Part shown: positions 33,133 to 41,504 of the stretch, piece by piece
Numbering within the stretch: position 1 is the stretch's first letter
Layout: each line of letters opens with the position of its first letter
Assembly (NCBI GenBank): GCA_964546815.1
Contig: CAZJLR010000030.1
Coordinates: 4,041-68,040, forward strand
DNA from: JAIEPM01 sp964546815
GTDB taxonomy: Bacteria > Cyanobacteriota > Vampirovibrionia > Obscuribacterales > Obscuribacteraceae
Direction of reading: 5' to 3'
Length of the DNA stretch: 64,000 bases
Position numbers and translations under genes: made by a program
Notes under the pieces: generated by a model
Databases searched by the model: none
Seen by the model: only the letters and a program-made list of their open reading frames with translations
What the model was told of the DNA's origin: nothing

Positions 33133-36105
33133 CTATTTCTTAAATGGCTTGATTAGTCCACCAATTTTAGAGCGCTTTTGCTCTAGTTCTTTAACGCTGC
33201 CGTTGCCACCAAAACAAGTGGCATTGTAGCTGTCGACAAAGTCTTCTACTGCGTCAGACAACGATTGGGCTTCCTCCAAATCGGTGCTTTCGCTCAGCTT
33301 AATTTGCAAATTACGCAAGAACTCACCAGGAGTTTGACTTTCGCTGCTTGGCACACCAATTGGCTTTAAGTCTTTCATCAGTTTGCAATAGACTTTGCTG
33401 GCAGGCATCATTCTCTTTGGTAAGCGAATTTTGCCTTTGATATCCTTCAAGAACAAAATCACAGGTCCAGAAAGTGCAGCCGATAAAATCGCAACAGGTA
33501 TCCAACGAACAAGATCCCATAGATTTATGGTGATGGCAGGAAAACCAGAATGGGAATTTTGTGCAGCTTGAACAGTTCCAGCCTTGCCGTCGCCCTTTTC
33601 GGCAGCCTTTCCACCGACGACACTTATCTTTTTGAATGTGTTTTCAACCTTTTGACTCATACTTTTGAAATAACGTTCTTCTTCGTTAATTCGTGCGGGC
33701 ATGACTCCATGCGGAGTAGCATCGAAAGGCACCCAGCCGCTGGAAGGGTAGTAAATTTCAGCCCACGCATGTGCATGCTTCAGTTTGACGTCCCGCGCAC
33801 CTGTTGATGGATCAAAATCACCCGGAGTGTAGCCAACAACCATTCGCGTCGGTATGCCGCTTGCTCTGCATAATATTACGAACGCGGAAGCAAAGTCTTT
33901 GCAGTCACCGGTTTTTGTTTTGTACAGAAAACGGTCGACGTTGTTCTTGCTCTTAGTTTTAAATTTTGGGTCAACACTATATTTATAGTTGTGTCTGAGA
34001 TGATTGCAAATTTTCTCGGCTTGCACAAACCAATTATCCTGCAAGCCAGCAATGCTTTTAGACATTTCGTAAGTCTTTGCAGACTGGCTATCTGGAATTT
34101 GCAGAAAGCCACTTAGAGATCGCCGAAGTCTTCCTTCTTCCTCTTCATCAGGAAGTCCTTCATCTCTCATTGAGGCGAGATCATAGATAGGATCATCAGA
34201 TACTACGGAGTATTCAAACCCTTTCACCATTATCCACGAGCCTTTTAAGTTGCCACATGAATCGGTAATTATTGAAGGACCTGCGTATGTAATTTCAGCA
34301 GGTTTTCCTGCGAAAATCAGTCGTTCTCCAAGATTTTGAACTGTTTTATACTTCTGCTCTAGTTTTATGGCCGGCACCGAAACAGGAAGACCAAGTGCTC
34401 CGTCACCTTTGATTCCAAAGGTACCACCTGCACCATGAGGCAGCTGCTCTACAGGAATGTTTCGAGAGACATGCCAGTTGCGACCATCATAATTGTCGTA
34501 AGCACCTTGCCTGAAATAAACAGTTCTGTTGCATGCAACAGTAAATAATGTCAGGTCACTTGTTTCTGCCGGCACATTGGAGTCTATTTCGTCGGAAACA
34601 GTGTAGATCTCGTTTTTCTTTGGCGTCTCTTTCGGGGCATTACCCTTTGCTTTATCGTCTAATTTATCAGGGCCATTGGGATCAGGTGAATTGTTGTTTC
34701 CAGCTCCTTTCTCTTTGCTTAATTCAGGTGAATTACCTTTCGCATCGCCTTTGGAGCCAGGCGCACTTGTTGAAGCACTTGAGTTGCTTTTTGATGATTG
34801 CGAACTTGAAGAAGAGTGTCCGTCGCCTTTGCCTTCTGAGTTTCCACCTGCCGATTCTTTGCTAGAGCCCGACTTAGCGCCAGATTTACCGTTGCCTGAA
34901 TTGGTAGTTTTGTCGCCGTCCTTTTTGTTCTTTTCAGCAGAGTCTGATTTCTCACCACCAGAATGTTTTTCACCATTTGAAGCATTGCCTGAGCCGTCTT
35001 GGGCTTTTTTGCCATTCTTGCCTTCAGCACCTTCAGCCGAATCAGTTGGATCCTTAGCAGCGGTTGAAGCATCTACGCCTTTAGACTTGTCACCCTTCTC
35101 TTCTTTGCCTGAAGGTGTTTTTAGAGCAGCGGCTTTCTTGTCCTGCTCCTTTTTCTCGTGTTCTCTTTTCTCGTTTTCCTTTCTCGCCTTTTCCTTTTCT
35201 TCTTTTTCTCTCTTTTGTTGCTCTCTTGCTTCGTCTTGCTTTTGTTCTTGCTCTCTTAGCTCTTCCTGTTGTTCTTTCCTTTTCTTGTCTTCAAGATCAA
35301 CAGGACTAAAAGGACTTCTTACTCTTTTGGAAAAATTGGTATTGGCAGATGCCCCTTCTCTGCTTTTGCGAATCATTGAATAAAGCTGAGAAGTGACCTG
35401 ATCTGCAAATGATTCTGCACGCGGAACGGCAAGGAAAAACAAAATGCTCAAGCCTAAGAGCGCAAAAGTGGGCATCATCAAATTAGCTGTTTTTTCAGAA
35501 CCACCACCTTGATCATAAGTGAGGTAAGATTCAGACCCTTCGAATTTTCGCGCTTGCACGCTGCCGAATGTACGTGCTTCACAATCGAGTAAAAGCAGTG
35601 TGGCAGCTAGAACAATGTAAGTAAACATGCCAATTCCAAACCAGGTACCTTTGCCCAAGGTCGCTGTCCAGAACACTAGTATAAAGCTCAACACAAGAGA
35701 GAAATTGAAATCAAAACGAGACTTCAATTCAAAACTGTGGCTGACGAAAAGACCAGCAACAAGATGAACGGTTGGCAGCAACAAATCGATGTCTAAGCCG
35801 GCATCAAGTTGATATTTCACATTCTGCACAAACCAGTAACAGGAACCAGCAATGGTTGCCAGTCCAAGCCATTCTAGCCAGGGCACTTCTTCGTGCCTGT
35901 AGTGATAACTCAGCATCGCACCAGTAAGACCAGTCCAGAAATAGAAAAACAGCAAAGGCAGTTTGAAGCCACCTAGATCAATTGTGGCTATGTTTGGATC
36001 TACATTCGCAATCAAATAAAGACAGGTAAAAGTTTGAGCAAGCCAGAGCATGCGCAAAAACAATGACTCTTCAGGAACTTTCTTTTTCTTTTCCTTCTTG
36101 CTCAT
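33133..36105 (-). CDS. Membrane transglutaminase-like protein (TgpA type) with long charged linker
   Basis: 990 residues. The N-terminus has about seven transmembrane helices (residues 10-240). A 270-residue low-complexity linker (about 270-510) is first Lys/Glu/Gln-rich coiled coil, then Ser/Gly/Lys-rich. The transglutaminase core follows, with Cys735 (TGDCKDF), the His of KHAHAWAEIY and the Asp of PFDATP, giving a complete Cys-His-Asp triad. A further transmembrane helix (about 880-900) leads into a C-terminal helical domain. The layout is that of DUF3488/TgpA proteins encoded with MoxR and DUF58 genes. The core should face the periplasm. The size of the charged linker is unusual. Its start overlaps the DUF58 stop by 4 bp. 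Confidence 0.92.
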   Translation of the reverse strand: MSKKEKKKKVPEESLFLRMLWLAQTFTCLYLIANVDPNIATIDLGGFKLPLLFFYFWTGLTGAMLSYHYRHEEVPWLEWLGLATIAGSCYWFVQNVKYQLDAGLDIDLLLPTVHLVAGLFVSHSFELKSRFDFNFSLVLSFILVFWTATLGKGTWFGIGMFTYIVLAATLLLLDCEARTFGSVQARKFEGSESYLTYDQGGGSEKTANLMMPTFALLGLSILFFLAVPRAESFADQVTSQLYSMIRKSREGASANTNFSKRVRSPFSPVDLEDKKRKEQQEELREQEQKQDEAREQQKREKEEKEKARKENEKREHEKKEQDKKAAALKTPSGKEEKGDKSKGVDASTAAKDPTDSAEGAEGKNGKKAQDGSGNASNGEKHSGGEKSDSAEKNKKDGDKTTNSGNGKSGAKSGSSKESAGGNSEGKGDGHSSSSSQSSKSNSSASTSAPGSKGDAKGNSPELSKEKGAGNNNSPDPNGPDKLDDKAKGNAPKETPKKNEIYTVSDEIDSNVPAETSDLTLFTVACNRTVYFRQGAYDNYDGRNWHVSRNIPVEQLPHGAGGTFGIKGDGALGLPVSVPAIKLEQKYKTVQNLGERLIFAGKPAEITYAGPSIITDSCGNLKGSWIMVKGFEYSVVSDDPIYDLASMRDEGLPDEEEEGRLRRSLSGFLQIPDSQSAKTYEMSKSIAGLQDNWFVQAEKICNHLRHNYKYSVDPKFKTKSKNNVDRFLYKTKTGDCKDFASAFVILCRASGIPTRMVVGYTPGDFDPSTGARDVKLKHAHAWAEIYYPSSGWVPFDATPHGVMPARINEEERYFKSMSQKVENTFKKISVVGGKAAEKGDGKAGTVQAAQNSHSGFPAITINLWDLVRWIPVAILSAALSGPVILFLKDIKGKIRLPKRMMPASKVYCKLMKDLKPIGVPSSESQTPGEFLRNLQIKLSESTDLEEAQSLSDAVEDFVDSYNATCFGGNGSVKELEQKRSKIGGLIKPFKK

Positions 36106-37505
36106 AGCCGGCTAATCTCCGGTTCTGATTCGAGTTGCATAATATTCTGGGCAACGGTTTGAGTGTTTTTTCCTTCCTCATCGTCGTTTGAATAGCCGCA
36201 ATTCATTTCTTGAATCGCTATTGCCTTCGAGCGCTTGTTGTTTGGCTCTGCCGGGCTGATTGCCACCATGGGGCGAGACACGCGGGCAAGCTCTGAGTCT
36301 ATTATTGAATTTGACGTGTCTCGATTTTTTTCCCATTTGACAAAAGCGGCATTAAGATCTGCAGGCACAGGAGAAAGGCGAGCAAGCATTTCACTGGCCA
36401 ATTCTTCCCCACTTAATCCTGATGGGATATCTGCAAGCAAAGTAGTAAGTGGTTCCCAATCATGAGGCGGATTCAAAATTAACTGAGGAGAAAAACCCAT
36501 GCGATTGCCATAATGTACAAGTGCATACGCGCAAGCACAAGCTAAATCAAACTGTTGCTCTGTCCAGTTTTGGCGTAAATCGAGGGTCACATCGTAATCA
36601 GGCAGGGATTCTACTTCAAACTCGCGCACAAGGAATTTGCCGCTTCGCGCACTAGATGACCAGTGAATTTGATTGAGGCTATCTCTTTCGGTAAACTCAC
36701 GCAAGCCCTTAAAATTGGTCGATCTATGTTGCATCATCCAACTACGTTGAGAGCGCCCAGCATTTGCAGTGGTGGTGGTAAGTCTTGAATGAAAGTTGCC
36801 TGAAATATCTTTTAGAGCGGGAAGAACAGTGATAGAACCACCTTGACTCTCAGCATCAAGTTCAATTTTTCTTGACCACCAGACGAATGCAAAAGGGAAG
36901 CAACTAGAAATTTCAACGCTGTCAACTTCATAAACTCCACGCCCCAGTGCCGGAGTCCGAATACGCATCTCTACACCTTGCGACAATGACTGCAGCACCA
37001 CCGGCAATGGCAATTCAGCAGGCACCTTCTTCGACCCTGTCCAACCTCTGCGAGTAAGATGCAAGCGTGCATTTAGATAGCCACTGGGAATCAAACGCGA
37101 CAACATTCCAAAGAAAGGCAAGCGCCACGCTTTCAAAATTATTTCCTGGTCTGCAACTGCGGCTGATTTTGGTGGAATATGGCAACTAAAGCATATACTG
37201 CCCACTTCAATTAGAGGCAAAATAACTCCAACAATCAAAGCCGCAAACAAAGTGCACGGCAGCATATAGCCCCAGTCATTGCCCACAAAACAGGCAAAAA
37301 TATACAAAGGCAAAATCAACATTGCGATGATGAAATATCGTGGTTCGATAATCAAAGTCCAGCTGCCCAGCGGTATTTTTAGACCACCAGGCTTTTTGGC
37401 ACCCGACTCTTGCGGGTCGGCGCTGCCTTGAGGTCCGGACTTTTGTGCCGGCGTCTTATTTAGGGACGGAGACTGTCTCCAAGATTCGTTCAATGATGTC
37501 GGCAT
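36102..37505 (-). CDS. DUF58 domain protein
   Basis: 467 residues. A polar N-terminus of about 50 residues precedes two transmembrane helices (about 57-98), then a beta-rich region and the DUF58 signature GLREFTERDSLNQIHWSSSARSGKFLVREFE (abridged; about 270-305), followed by an Asp-containing vWA-like stretch and a polar C-terminal tail. DUF58 proteins are regular partners of MoxR ATPases. The start at 37505 makes an unusually long 50-bp overlap with the end of the MoxR gene and has only a weak ribosome-binding site; it probably depends on translational coupling. It is followed by the transglutaminase gene with a 4-bp overlap. Confidence 0.9.
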   Translation of the reverse strand: MPTSLNESWRQSPSLNKTPAQKSGPQGSADPQESGAKKPGGLKIPLGSWTLIIEPRYFIIAMLILPLYIFACFVGNDWGYMLPCTLFAALIVGVILPLIEVGSICFSCHIPPKSAAVADQEIILKAWRLPFFGMLSRLIPSGYLNARLHLTRRGWTGSKKVPAELPLPVVLQSLSQGVEMRIRTPALGRGVYEVDSVEISSCFPFAFVWWSRKIELDAESQGGSITVLPALKDISGNFHSRLTTTTANAGRSQRSWMMQHRSTNFKGLREFTERDSLNQIHWSSSARSGKFLVREFEVESLPDYDVTLDLRQNWTEQQFDLACACAYALVHYGNRMGFSPQLILNPPHDWEPLTTLLADIPSGLSGEELASEMLARLSPVPADLNAAFVKWEKNRDTSNSIIDSELARVSRPMVAISPAEPNNKRSKAIAIQEMNCGYSNDDEEGKNTQTVAQNIMQLESEPEISRL

Positions 37506-38418
37506 AGCTTATTCTTTGCGATTTTACTTTTGGGATTATGCGGTGCCCCAGAACTGACGGAGCCATGCGTTTAATATCATCTGGTGTCACATAGTCGCGA
37601 CCTTCAATAAAGGCATTAGCCTGCGATGCCCGCAAAAGCAGTTGACTGCCGCGCGGACTCACTCCCAAAATAATTGAATGGTGGCTTCTGGTCGCCGTAG
37701 TAATATCGATTATATATTTAATCAAGGCTTCGTGCACACGAACGCGTCTCACAGCCTGACGAGCTTCCATAACTTCTTCAACAGTCAGCACCGGGTCAGC
37801 ATGAAAGGCTCCATCTTCCATAGTTTTCATAAGTATTTGAGCTTCTTCCTGCGGTTTAGGATAACCCAGGCTCAAGGCGATCATAAATCTGTCCAACTGG
37901 GCTTCCGGTAGGGGGAAGGTACCTAACTGTTCGATAGGGTTTGCAGTAGCAATCACAAAAAATAGTTCGGGTAACTGACGAGTGATACCGTCTGTAGTGA
38001 CTTGCCTTTCTTCCATGGCTTCAAGAAGGCTTGACTGTGTCCTTGGGCTGGCTCGATTGATTTCATCAGCCAGAAAAATATTGCTAAAAACAGGACCTGG
38101 GACAAATCTAAAAACAGCTTCTTTTTGGTCGTAAATATTTACACCGGAAACGTCTGCAGGCAAAAGGTCGGGAGTGCATTGCAAACGTTTGAACGATGCG
38201 TGAATTGACATAGCCAGACTCTTTGCCAGCAAAGTCTTTCCGACTCCAGGCACGTCTTCGATTATCAAGTGACCACCGGCCAGGAGAGCAACTGCGGCAA
38301 GCCGGGCAGCCCTGTCCTGGCCGACCAGCACGCTGTTCATGTTCTTGAGAAGAGCCTGTGATTTTGGACTGAGGGAATTACTTGCCGACGGCTTCATAGC
38401 CATGCCAAACTGGTTCAC
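37456..38418 (-). CDS. MoxR-family AAA+ ATPase
   Basis: 320 residues from a GTG at 38418 with GGGAG seven bases upstream. Walker A is GVGKTLLAKS, Walker B is IFLADEINRA, sensor 1 is in VIATANPIEQ, and the PLPEAQLDRFM arginine-finger block is present, so the ATPase should be active. MoxR proteins act as chaperone-like ATPases that help mature or activate partner complexes. Here the partners are most likely the DUF58 protein and membrane transglutaminase encoded next in the same operon. Length is normal for the family. Confidence 0.96.
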   Translation of the reverse strand: MNQFGMAMKPSASNSLSPKSQALLKNMNSVLVGQDRAARLAAVALLAGGHLIIEDVPGVGKTLLAKSLAMSIHASFKRLQCTPDLLPADVSGVNIYDQKEAVFRFVPGPVFSNIFLADEINRASPRTQSSLLEAMEERQVTTDGITRQLPELFFVIATANPIEQLGTFPLPEAQLDRFMIALSLGYPKPQEEAQILMKTMEDGAFHADPVLTVEEVMEARQAVRRVRVHEALIKYIIDITTATRSHHSIILGVSPRGSQLLLRASQANAFIEGRDYVTPDDIKRMAPSVLGHRIIPKVKSQRISYADIIERILETVSVPK

Positions 38419-38546
38419 TGTATGCTCCCGTTGTCACACTCACCCCGACGATATGCCCGGGGTGACCCGGCCCTAAACCATCTGTGCCTACAGTGCTAGA
38501 ATTTCCAGTCTGAATTGTCGGTTAACGGCTTAAAGCGGAGATTGAA

Positions 38547-38951
38547 ATGGATATCAGTCAGTTGAAAATGACATTGCAGGAAACGCTGGAGTTTCCTCAT
38601 ACAAAATCGCAAAAGCTACTGGCAGATATACTCAACGGATTTGATCCCCAGGAGTTTGACGAAGTTGTTAATAAGCTCTTAGAGCAAGTGACAAGAGCCG
38701 AAGTAAAGGAATTCGGCTTATCTCATTTTGCGCAAATAGACCGCTATCCCAACCCCCGTGACGGTTTGCTCTCTAAAGACGAAATTAGCGAAGGCTTGCA
38801 TTTAACCGTAGACCCAAAAGAACGCGCCGTTTTGTTGTGGATCTGGCTCAATTTCGACGAGCTGCGCGAATCGAGCGAAGACAGCAGCGGCACCGAAAAG
38901 ATTTTCGACATAAACCTTACTTTGAAAGATTTCGAGACATTCCAAGCCTGA
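38547..38951 (+). CDS. Small acidic protein with EF-hand-like motif
   Basis: 134 residues; GGAG nine bases before the ATG. The protein is acidic and helical with no signal peptide. Residues about 60-83 read FAQIDRYPNPRDGLLSKDEI, which resembles an EF-hand loop (Asp..Asp-Gly..Ser-Lys-Asp-Glu) but with extra residues between the first Asp and the Asp-Gly. A similar motif occurs in the protein at 58959-59414. Calcium binding is a possibility only. It is divergent from the MoxR operon, with 128 bp between starts. No family recognised. Confidence 0.62.
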   Translation: MDISQLKMTLQETLEFPHTKSQKLLADILNGFDPQEFDEVVNKLLEQVTRAEVKEFGLSHFAQIDRYPNPRDGLLSKDEISEGLHLTVDPKERAVLLWIWLNFDELRESSEDSSGTEKIFDINLTLKDFETFQA

Positions 38952-39057
38952 ATGCCCCACCGTGTAAGCCTCAACAGTATGCGACATCACTATTACACAG
39001 TGATCCCTGCTGATTTTTCAGTTAGATTGCTAAAGGCATCAAAATGAGGGCAATTAC

Positions 39058-39801
39058 ATGGCTTTTGAGAATGAATCGATGCGTCAAGCGCCAGGCGCTC
39101 TGAACGCGATTGATAGTCACGAAAAGCCAGGGCAAATTCTGTTTGATGAAGCCAGCAAAGAGCTAGCAGCTCAAGGTCAGTTGCAAAAGGCATCATACGA
39201 AGGGCTTTTCGGCTCGCCCGTAATTGATTTCCGCATGGCGCAGGCACCTGCCGCTCAAGTCGAAGCAAAGGATTATTGCGACACCCTGCCTCGCACAAAA
39301 TCAATGAAAGATTCACTAGCTGCCACAGAGCATGGCGAGTCAATGCTAAATCGCATGTTTGAAATAGCAGCAAAAACACCGCAAGGCATCACATTAGCCA
39401 AAGACTTCGAAGCACTTTTTGGCAAAGACGGTGCAGCAAAAATGGTCAAACTAGGGCTTGAATCGATAAACAAGCAAGGCGCAAGCTCAACCCTGAAATT
39501 TAAGCAGCCAATTGTATTTGGAGAATCAGGCGGGACTGTAACTATAGACACAAATATCACATTCGACACGGTGAAATCAGGCGGCGCAATTTCAATTGAG
39601 AATTTAACCGGAGTAAGCGGGCAAAGTGGCATTTTCAGCGTGCCGATCGACCGCCTCGACATGCAACCGCACCCAGGAGGATACGTCTCTGCAGTAGTGG
39701 ATGCAAGCATGTTTTCCAAAGACGATAGTGCAACAGCAAATCCGTTGTTTGGAAAACAGGTTAAATTGTGTGCCTTCCCTAACGGCACAATTTATCATTA
39801 G
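39058..39801 (+). CDS. Hypothetical protein
   Basis: 247 residues with a GAGGG site nine bases before the ATG. No signal peptide is present. The first half is helical and polar; the second half (about 145-245) is rich in beta-strand and Gly/Thr/Asp (for example FGESGGTVTIDTNITFDTV and a QPHPGGYVSAVVD segment), suggesting a small beta-sandwich domain. No family is recognised. It ends in a shared inverted repeat with the convergent TPR gene. Confidence 0.62.
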   Translation: MAFENESMRQAPGALNAIDSHEKPGQILFDEASKELAAQGQLQKASYEGLFGSPVIDFRMAQAPAAQVEAKDYCDTLPRTKSMKDSLAATEHGESMLNRMFEIAAKTPQGITLAKDFEALFGKDGAAKMVKLGLESINKQGASSTLKFKQPIVFGESGGTVTIDTNITFDTVKSGGAISIENLTGVSGQSGIFSVPIDRLDMQPHPGGYVSAVVDASMFSKDDSATANPLFGKQVKLCAFPNGTIYH

Positions 39802-39802
39802 G

Positions 39803-39835
39803 AACAAAGCAGGAAAGCTAGTTTGCTGCTTTGTT
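39803..39835. terminator. Putative bidirectional terminator between convergent genes
   Basis: A perfect 10-bp inverted repeat, AACAAAGCAG (39803-39812) and CTGCTTTGTT (39826-39835), with a 13-base loop, begins just after one stop codon and includes the last codons of the opposite gene. T-rich flanks exist on both sides but no long T-tract. Confidence 0.4.
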
Positions 39836-40426
39836 TGTTGCAGGAGGATTGCTCAACGACGAGGGACTGATGCTCGATGAGCCCTGGGTAGCACTCGGCT
39901 TTTTCAGCGGCGCGTAATTTTTCACGCTAGACACAGTAGATGCGCCCGCAGCAGCTGTTGCTGAGCGTCCGAAATACTGCGTCCTTGAACTTTGCTTACT
40001 CTGATTGGAAGAACTGTATGATGACTGGCTGAAATTTTGCGAATTAGACCCGGCAGCGCTCTGTCCACCTTGTTGAGGAGCCGCATTAGTAGCGCCACCA
40101 ACACGTCCTTGAGAAATTTCACGTAAGGCAGCAATGCAATTATTTTGCATCTCGCTACCTACAGGAGCAAGCTCCATACAGGCTCGCAACTGTTCTTCGG
40201 CCATGGCTCCCTGCTTAACTCCAAGATATGATTTTGCCAGATAAAAACGACCTTCGGCGCTATTTGGATGACGCTTCACATAGCTTTCACCGGCACTGAC
40301 AGCATCTTTGAAGTCGGAAGACGCAAGCGAAGAGAGCATATCTTGCAGCTCATCTGCATAACACGGCGAGCAAAGAAGTGCCATTTGAGACATGACGACT
40401 GCCAGTTTGCATAAGCGTTTAAGCAT
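39818..40426 (-). CDS. Secreted TPR protein with Ser/Gln-rich tail
   Basis: 202 residues. The signal peptide ends near PCYAD (about 24). Residues 25-105 form two or three TPR-like helical hairpins (for example EGRFYLAKSYLGVKQGAMAEEQLRACMEL). The C-terminal half (about 110-202) is Ser/Gln/Asn/Ala-rich and disordered. It is probably a periplasmic TPR scaffold. The gene is monocistronic and converges on the previous hypothetical gene, sharing an inverted repeat at its end. The partner is unknown. Confidence 0.72.
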   Translation of the reverse strand: MLKRLCKLAVVMSQMALLCSPCYADELQDMLSSLASSDFKDAVSAGESYVKRHPNSAEGRFYLAKSYLGVKQGAMAEEQLRACMELAPVGSEMQNNCIAALREISQGRVGGATNAAPQQGGQSAAGSNSQNFSQSSYSSSNQSKQSSRTQYFGRSATAAAGASTVSSVKNYAPLKKPSATQGSSSISPSSLSNPPATNKAAN

Positions 40427-40567
40427 AGACGTCCCCCTGCAGGTTTTAGAAAGATAGGCGTGCCAAAGTTTGTTTTTGAATTGACCCTACTGATTAGCGA
40501 TTGTATCACCCCCAAACTACGAAGGGGTGGAGCCAGGTGGCTCGAAGCTTGAATATCACGGCTTAAA

Positions 40568-41431
40568 TCAACGCTTTTTCAGCAGATTCAATTTCACTTC
40601 TACGCTAAGGTCCAGGCTGTTCATTTCAAGCAAAGCAAGCTTTGCTTCCCTGCTCGATTTGAAATAATGCGGCGTCATAAGCAAAAGATCTTGCAAATTT
40701 TCCGAGCCCGTAACAAGCGTGTTGTAGCGCAGATCAACACAATGCTCCAAAGCAAAGTATTCGTTATCTTCAAACCCCGCTCTTTCTTTTTCAAGGTTAG
40801 TGAGCTCTTCGTAAACCACCCTGCGCAGCTCTAGCAAATGATTAGGTCCGGGGTCAGCCATAATTAAAAGGCCACCTGGTCTCAAAATCTGGCTGAATTC
40901 CGCATAGCAGGGAAAACCAAAGGCACAAATAATTACATCAAGTGAGTTTGGCAAAACAGGCGGATGCTTATTGCTGGCGACAACCCAGCTAGCATTGCGG
41001 CTACGAACTGCAGCAGCTTGCACAGCCCATTTGCTTATATCCAGTCCAATGAGTACAAGCGAAGAAACATCTGTCCATGATTCAGCTTCTGTTTCCAGAA
41101 CACGCAAATAATAACCCTCACCACAGCCGGCGTCGAGTATTCTACGGGGCTCTGCTGTATTTTTCCCAAGGTAGCTTTCTGCTTGCTTTGCAATTGCCTG
41201 CGCAATAGTTTTGTAAGCCCCTGTCTCAAGAAATCGTTTTCTGGCAAGCACCATCTCTTTGCTGTCACCAGGGTCGCGCGAAGACTTGTGTTGCACCAAT
41301 AGCAGGTTGGTATAACCTTGCCGTGACATATCAAAATTATGCCCGGAAGAACAAAGAAGATTTTTCTCTTGCCGTTTCAAAAGCAGTCCGTCGATTGGAC
41401 ACGCAAGATTATCGGCATCAACAAACTTCAT
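40568..41431 (-). CDS. rlmA: RlmA-type 23S rRNA guanine-N1 methyltransferase
   Basis: 287 residues. The N-terminal zinc-finger-like region (about 8-35) is followed by the RlmA signature QHKSSRDPGDSKEMVLARKRFLETG and a class I SAM-methyltransferase core with DAGCGEGYYL, IGLDISKWAV and DVIICAFG. Enzymes of this type methylate N1 of a guanine in helix 35 of 23S rRNA (G745 or G748). The usual first zinc pair CxxC is here CPID, so the second Cys is Asp, while the later CSSGH pair is kept; zinc binding may be altered. It lies 51 bp downstream of glpD on the same strand. Confidence 0.88.
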   Translation of the reverse strand: MKFVDADNLACPIDGLLLKRQEKNLLCSSGHNFDMSRQGYTNLLLVQHKSSRDPGDSKEMVLARKRFLETGAYKTIAQAIAKQAESYLGKNTAEPRRILDAGCGEGYYLRVLETEAESWTDVSSLVLIGLDISKWAVQAAAVRSRNASWVVASNKHPPVLPNSLDVIICAFGFPCYAEFSQILRPGGLLIMADPGPNHLLELRRVVYEELTNLEKERAGFEDNEYFALEHCVDLRYNTLVTGSENLQDLLLMTPHYFKSSREAKLALLEMNSLDLSVEVKLNLLKKR

Positions 41432-41474
41432 TTAGAATCGACTTTATTCTTGCTGGTCATTGAAGCGCTGTACA

Positions 41475-41504
41475 TAAAAGTATCAAACGCCGGCAGTGCC
41501 GGCG
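41475..41504 (-). terminator. Putative terminator at the end of glpD
   Basis: On the minus strand CGCCGGC (41504-41498) pairs with GCCGGCG (41494-41488) around a three-base loop, followed by TTTGATACTTTT. The stem forms the last glpD codons and the tract spans its stop, so it may reduce read-through into rlmA. Confidence 0.45.

Noticed and set aside
34676..35383. Plus-strand Ser/Leu/Pro-rich frame of 235 codons
   Set aside because: It is the antisense of the Lys/Glu and Ser/Gly linker of the transglutaminase gene; its composition is just the complement of that low-complexity tract.
41488..41504. Perfect GC palindrome considered as an operator
   Set aside because: It codes for the last glpD codons and is followed by a T-rich tract, so a terminator is the simpler reading.
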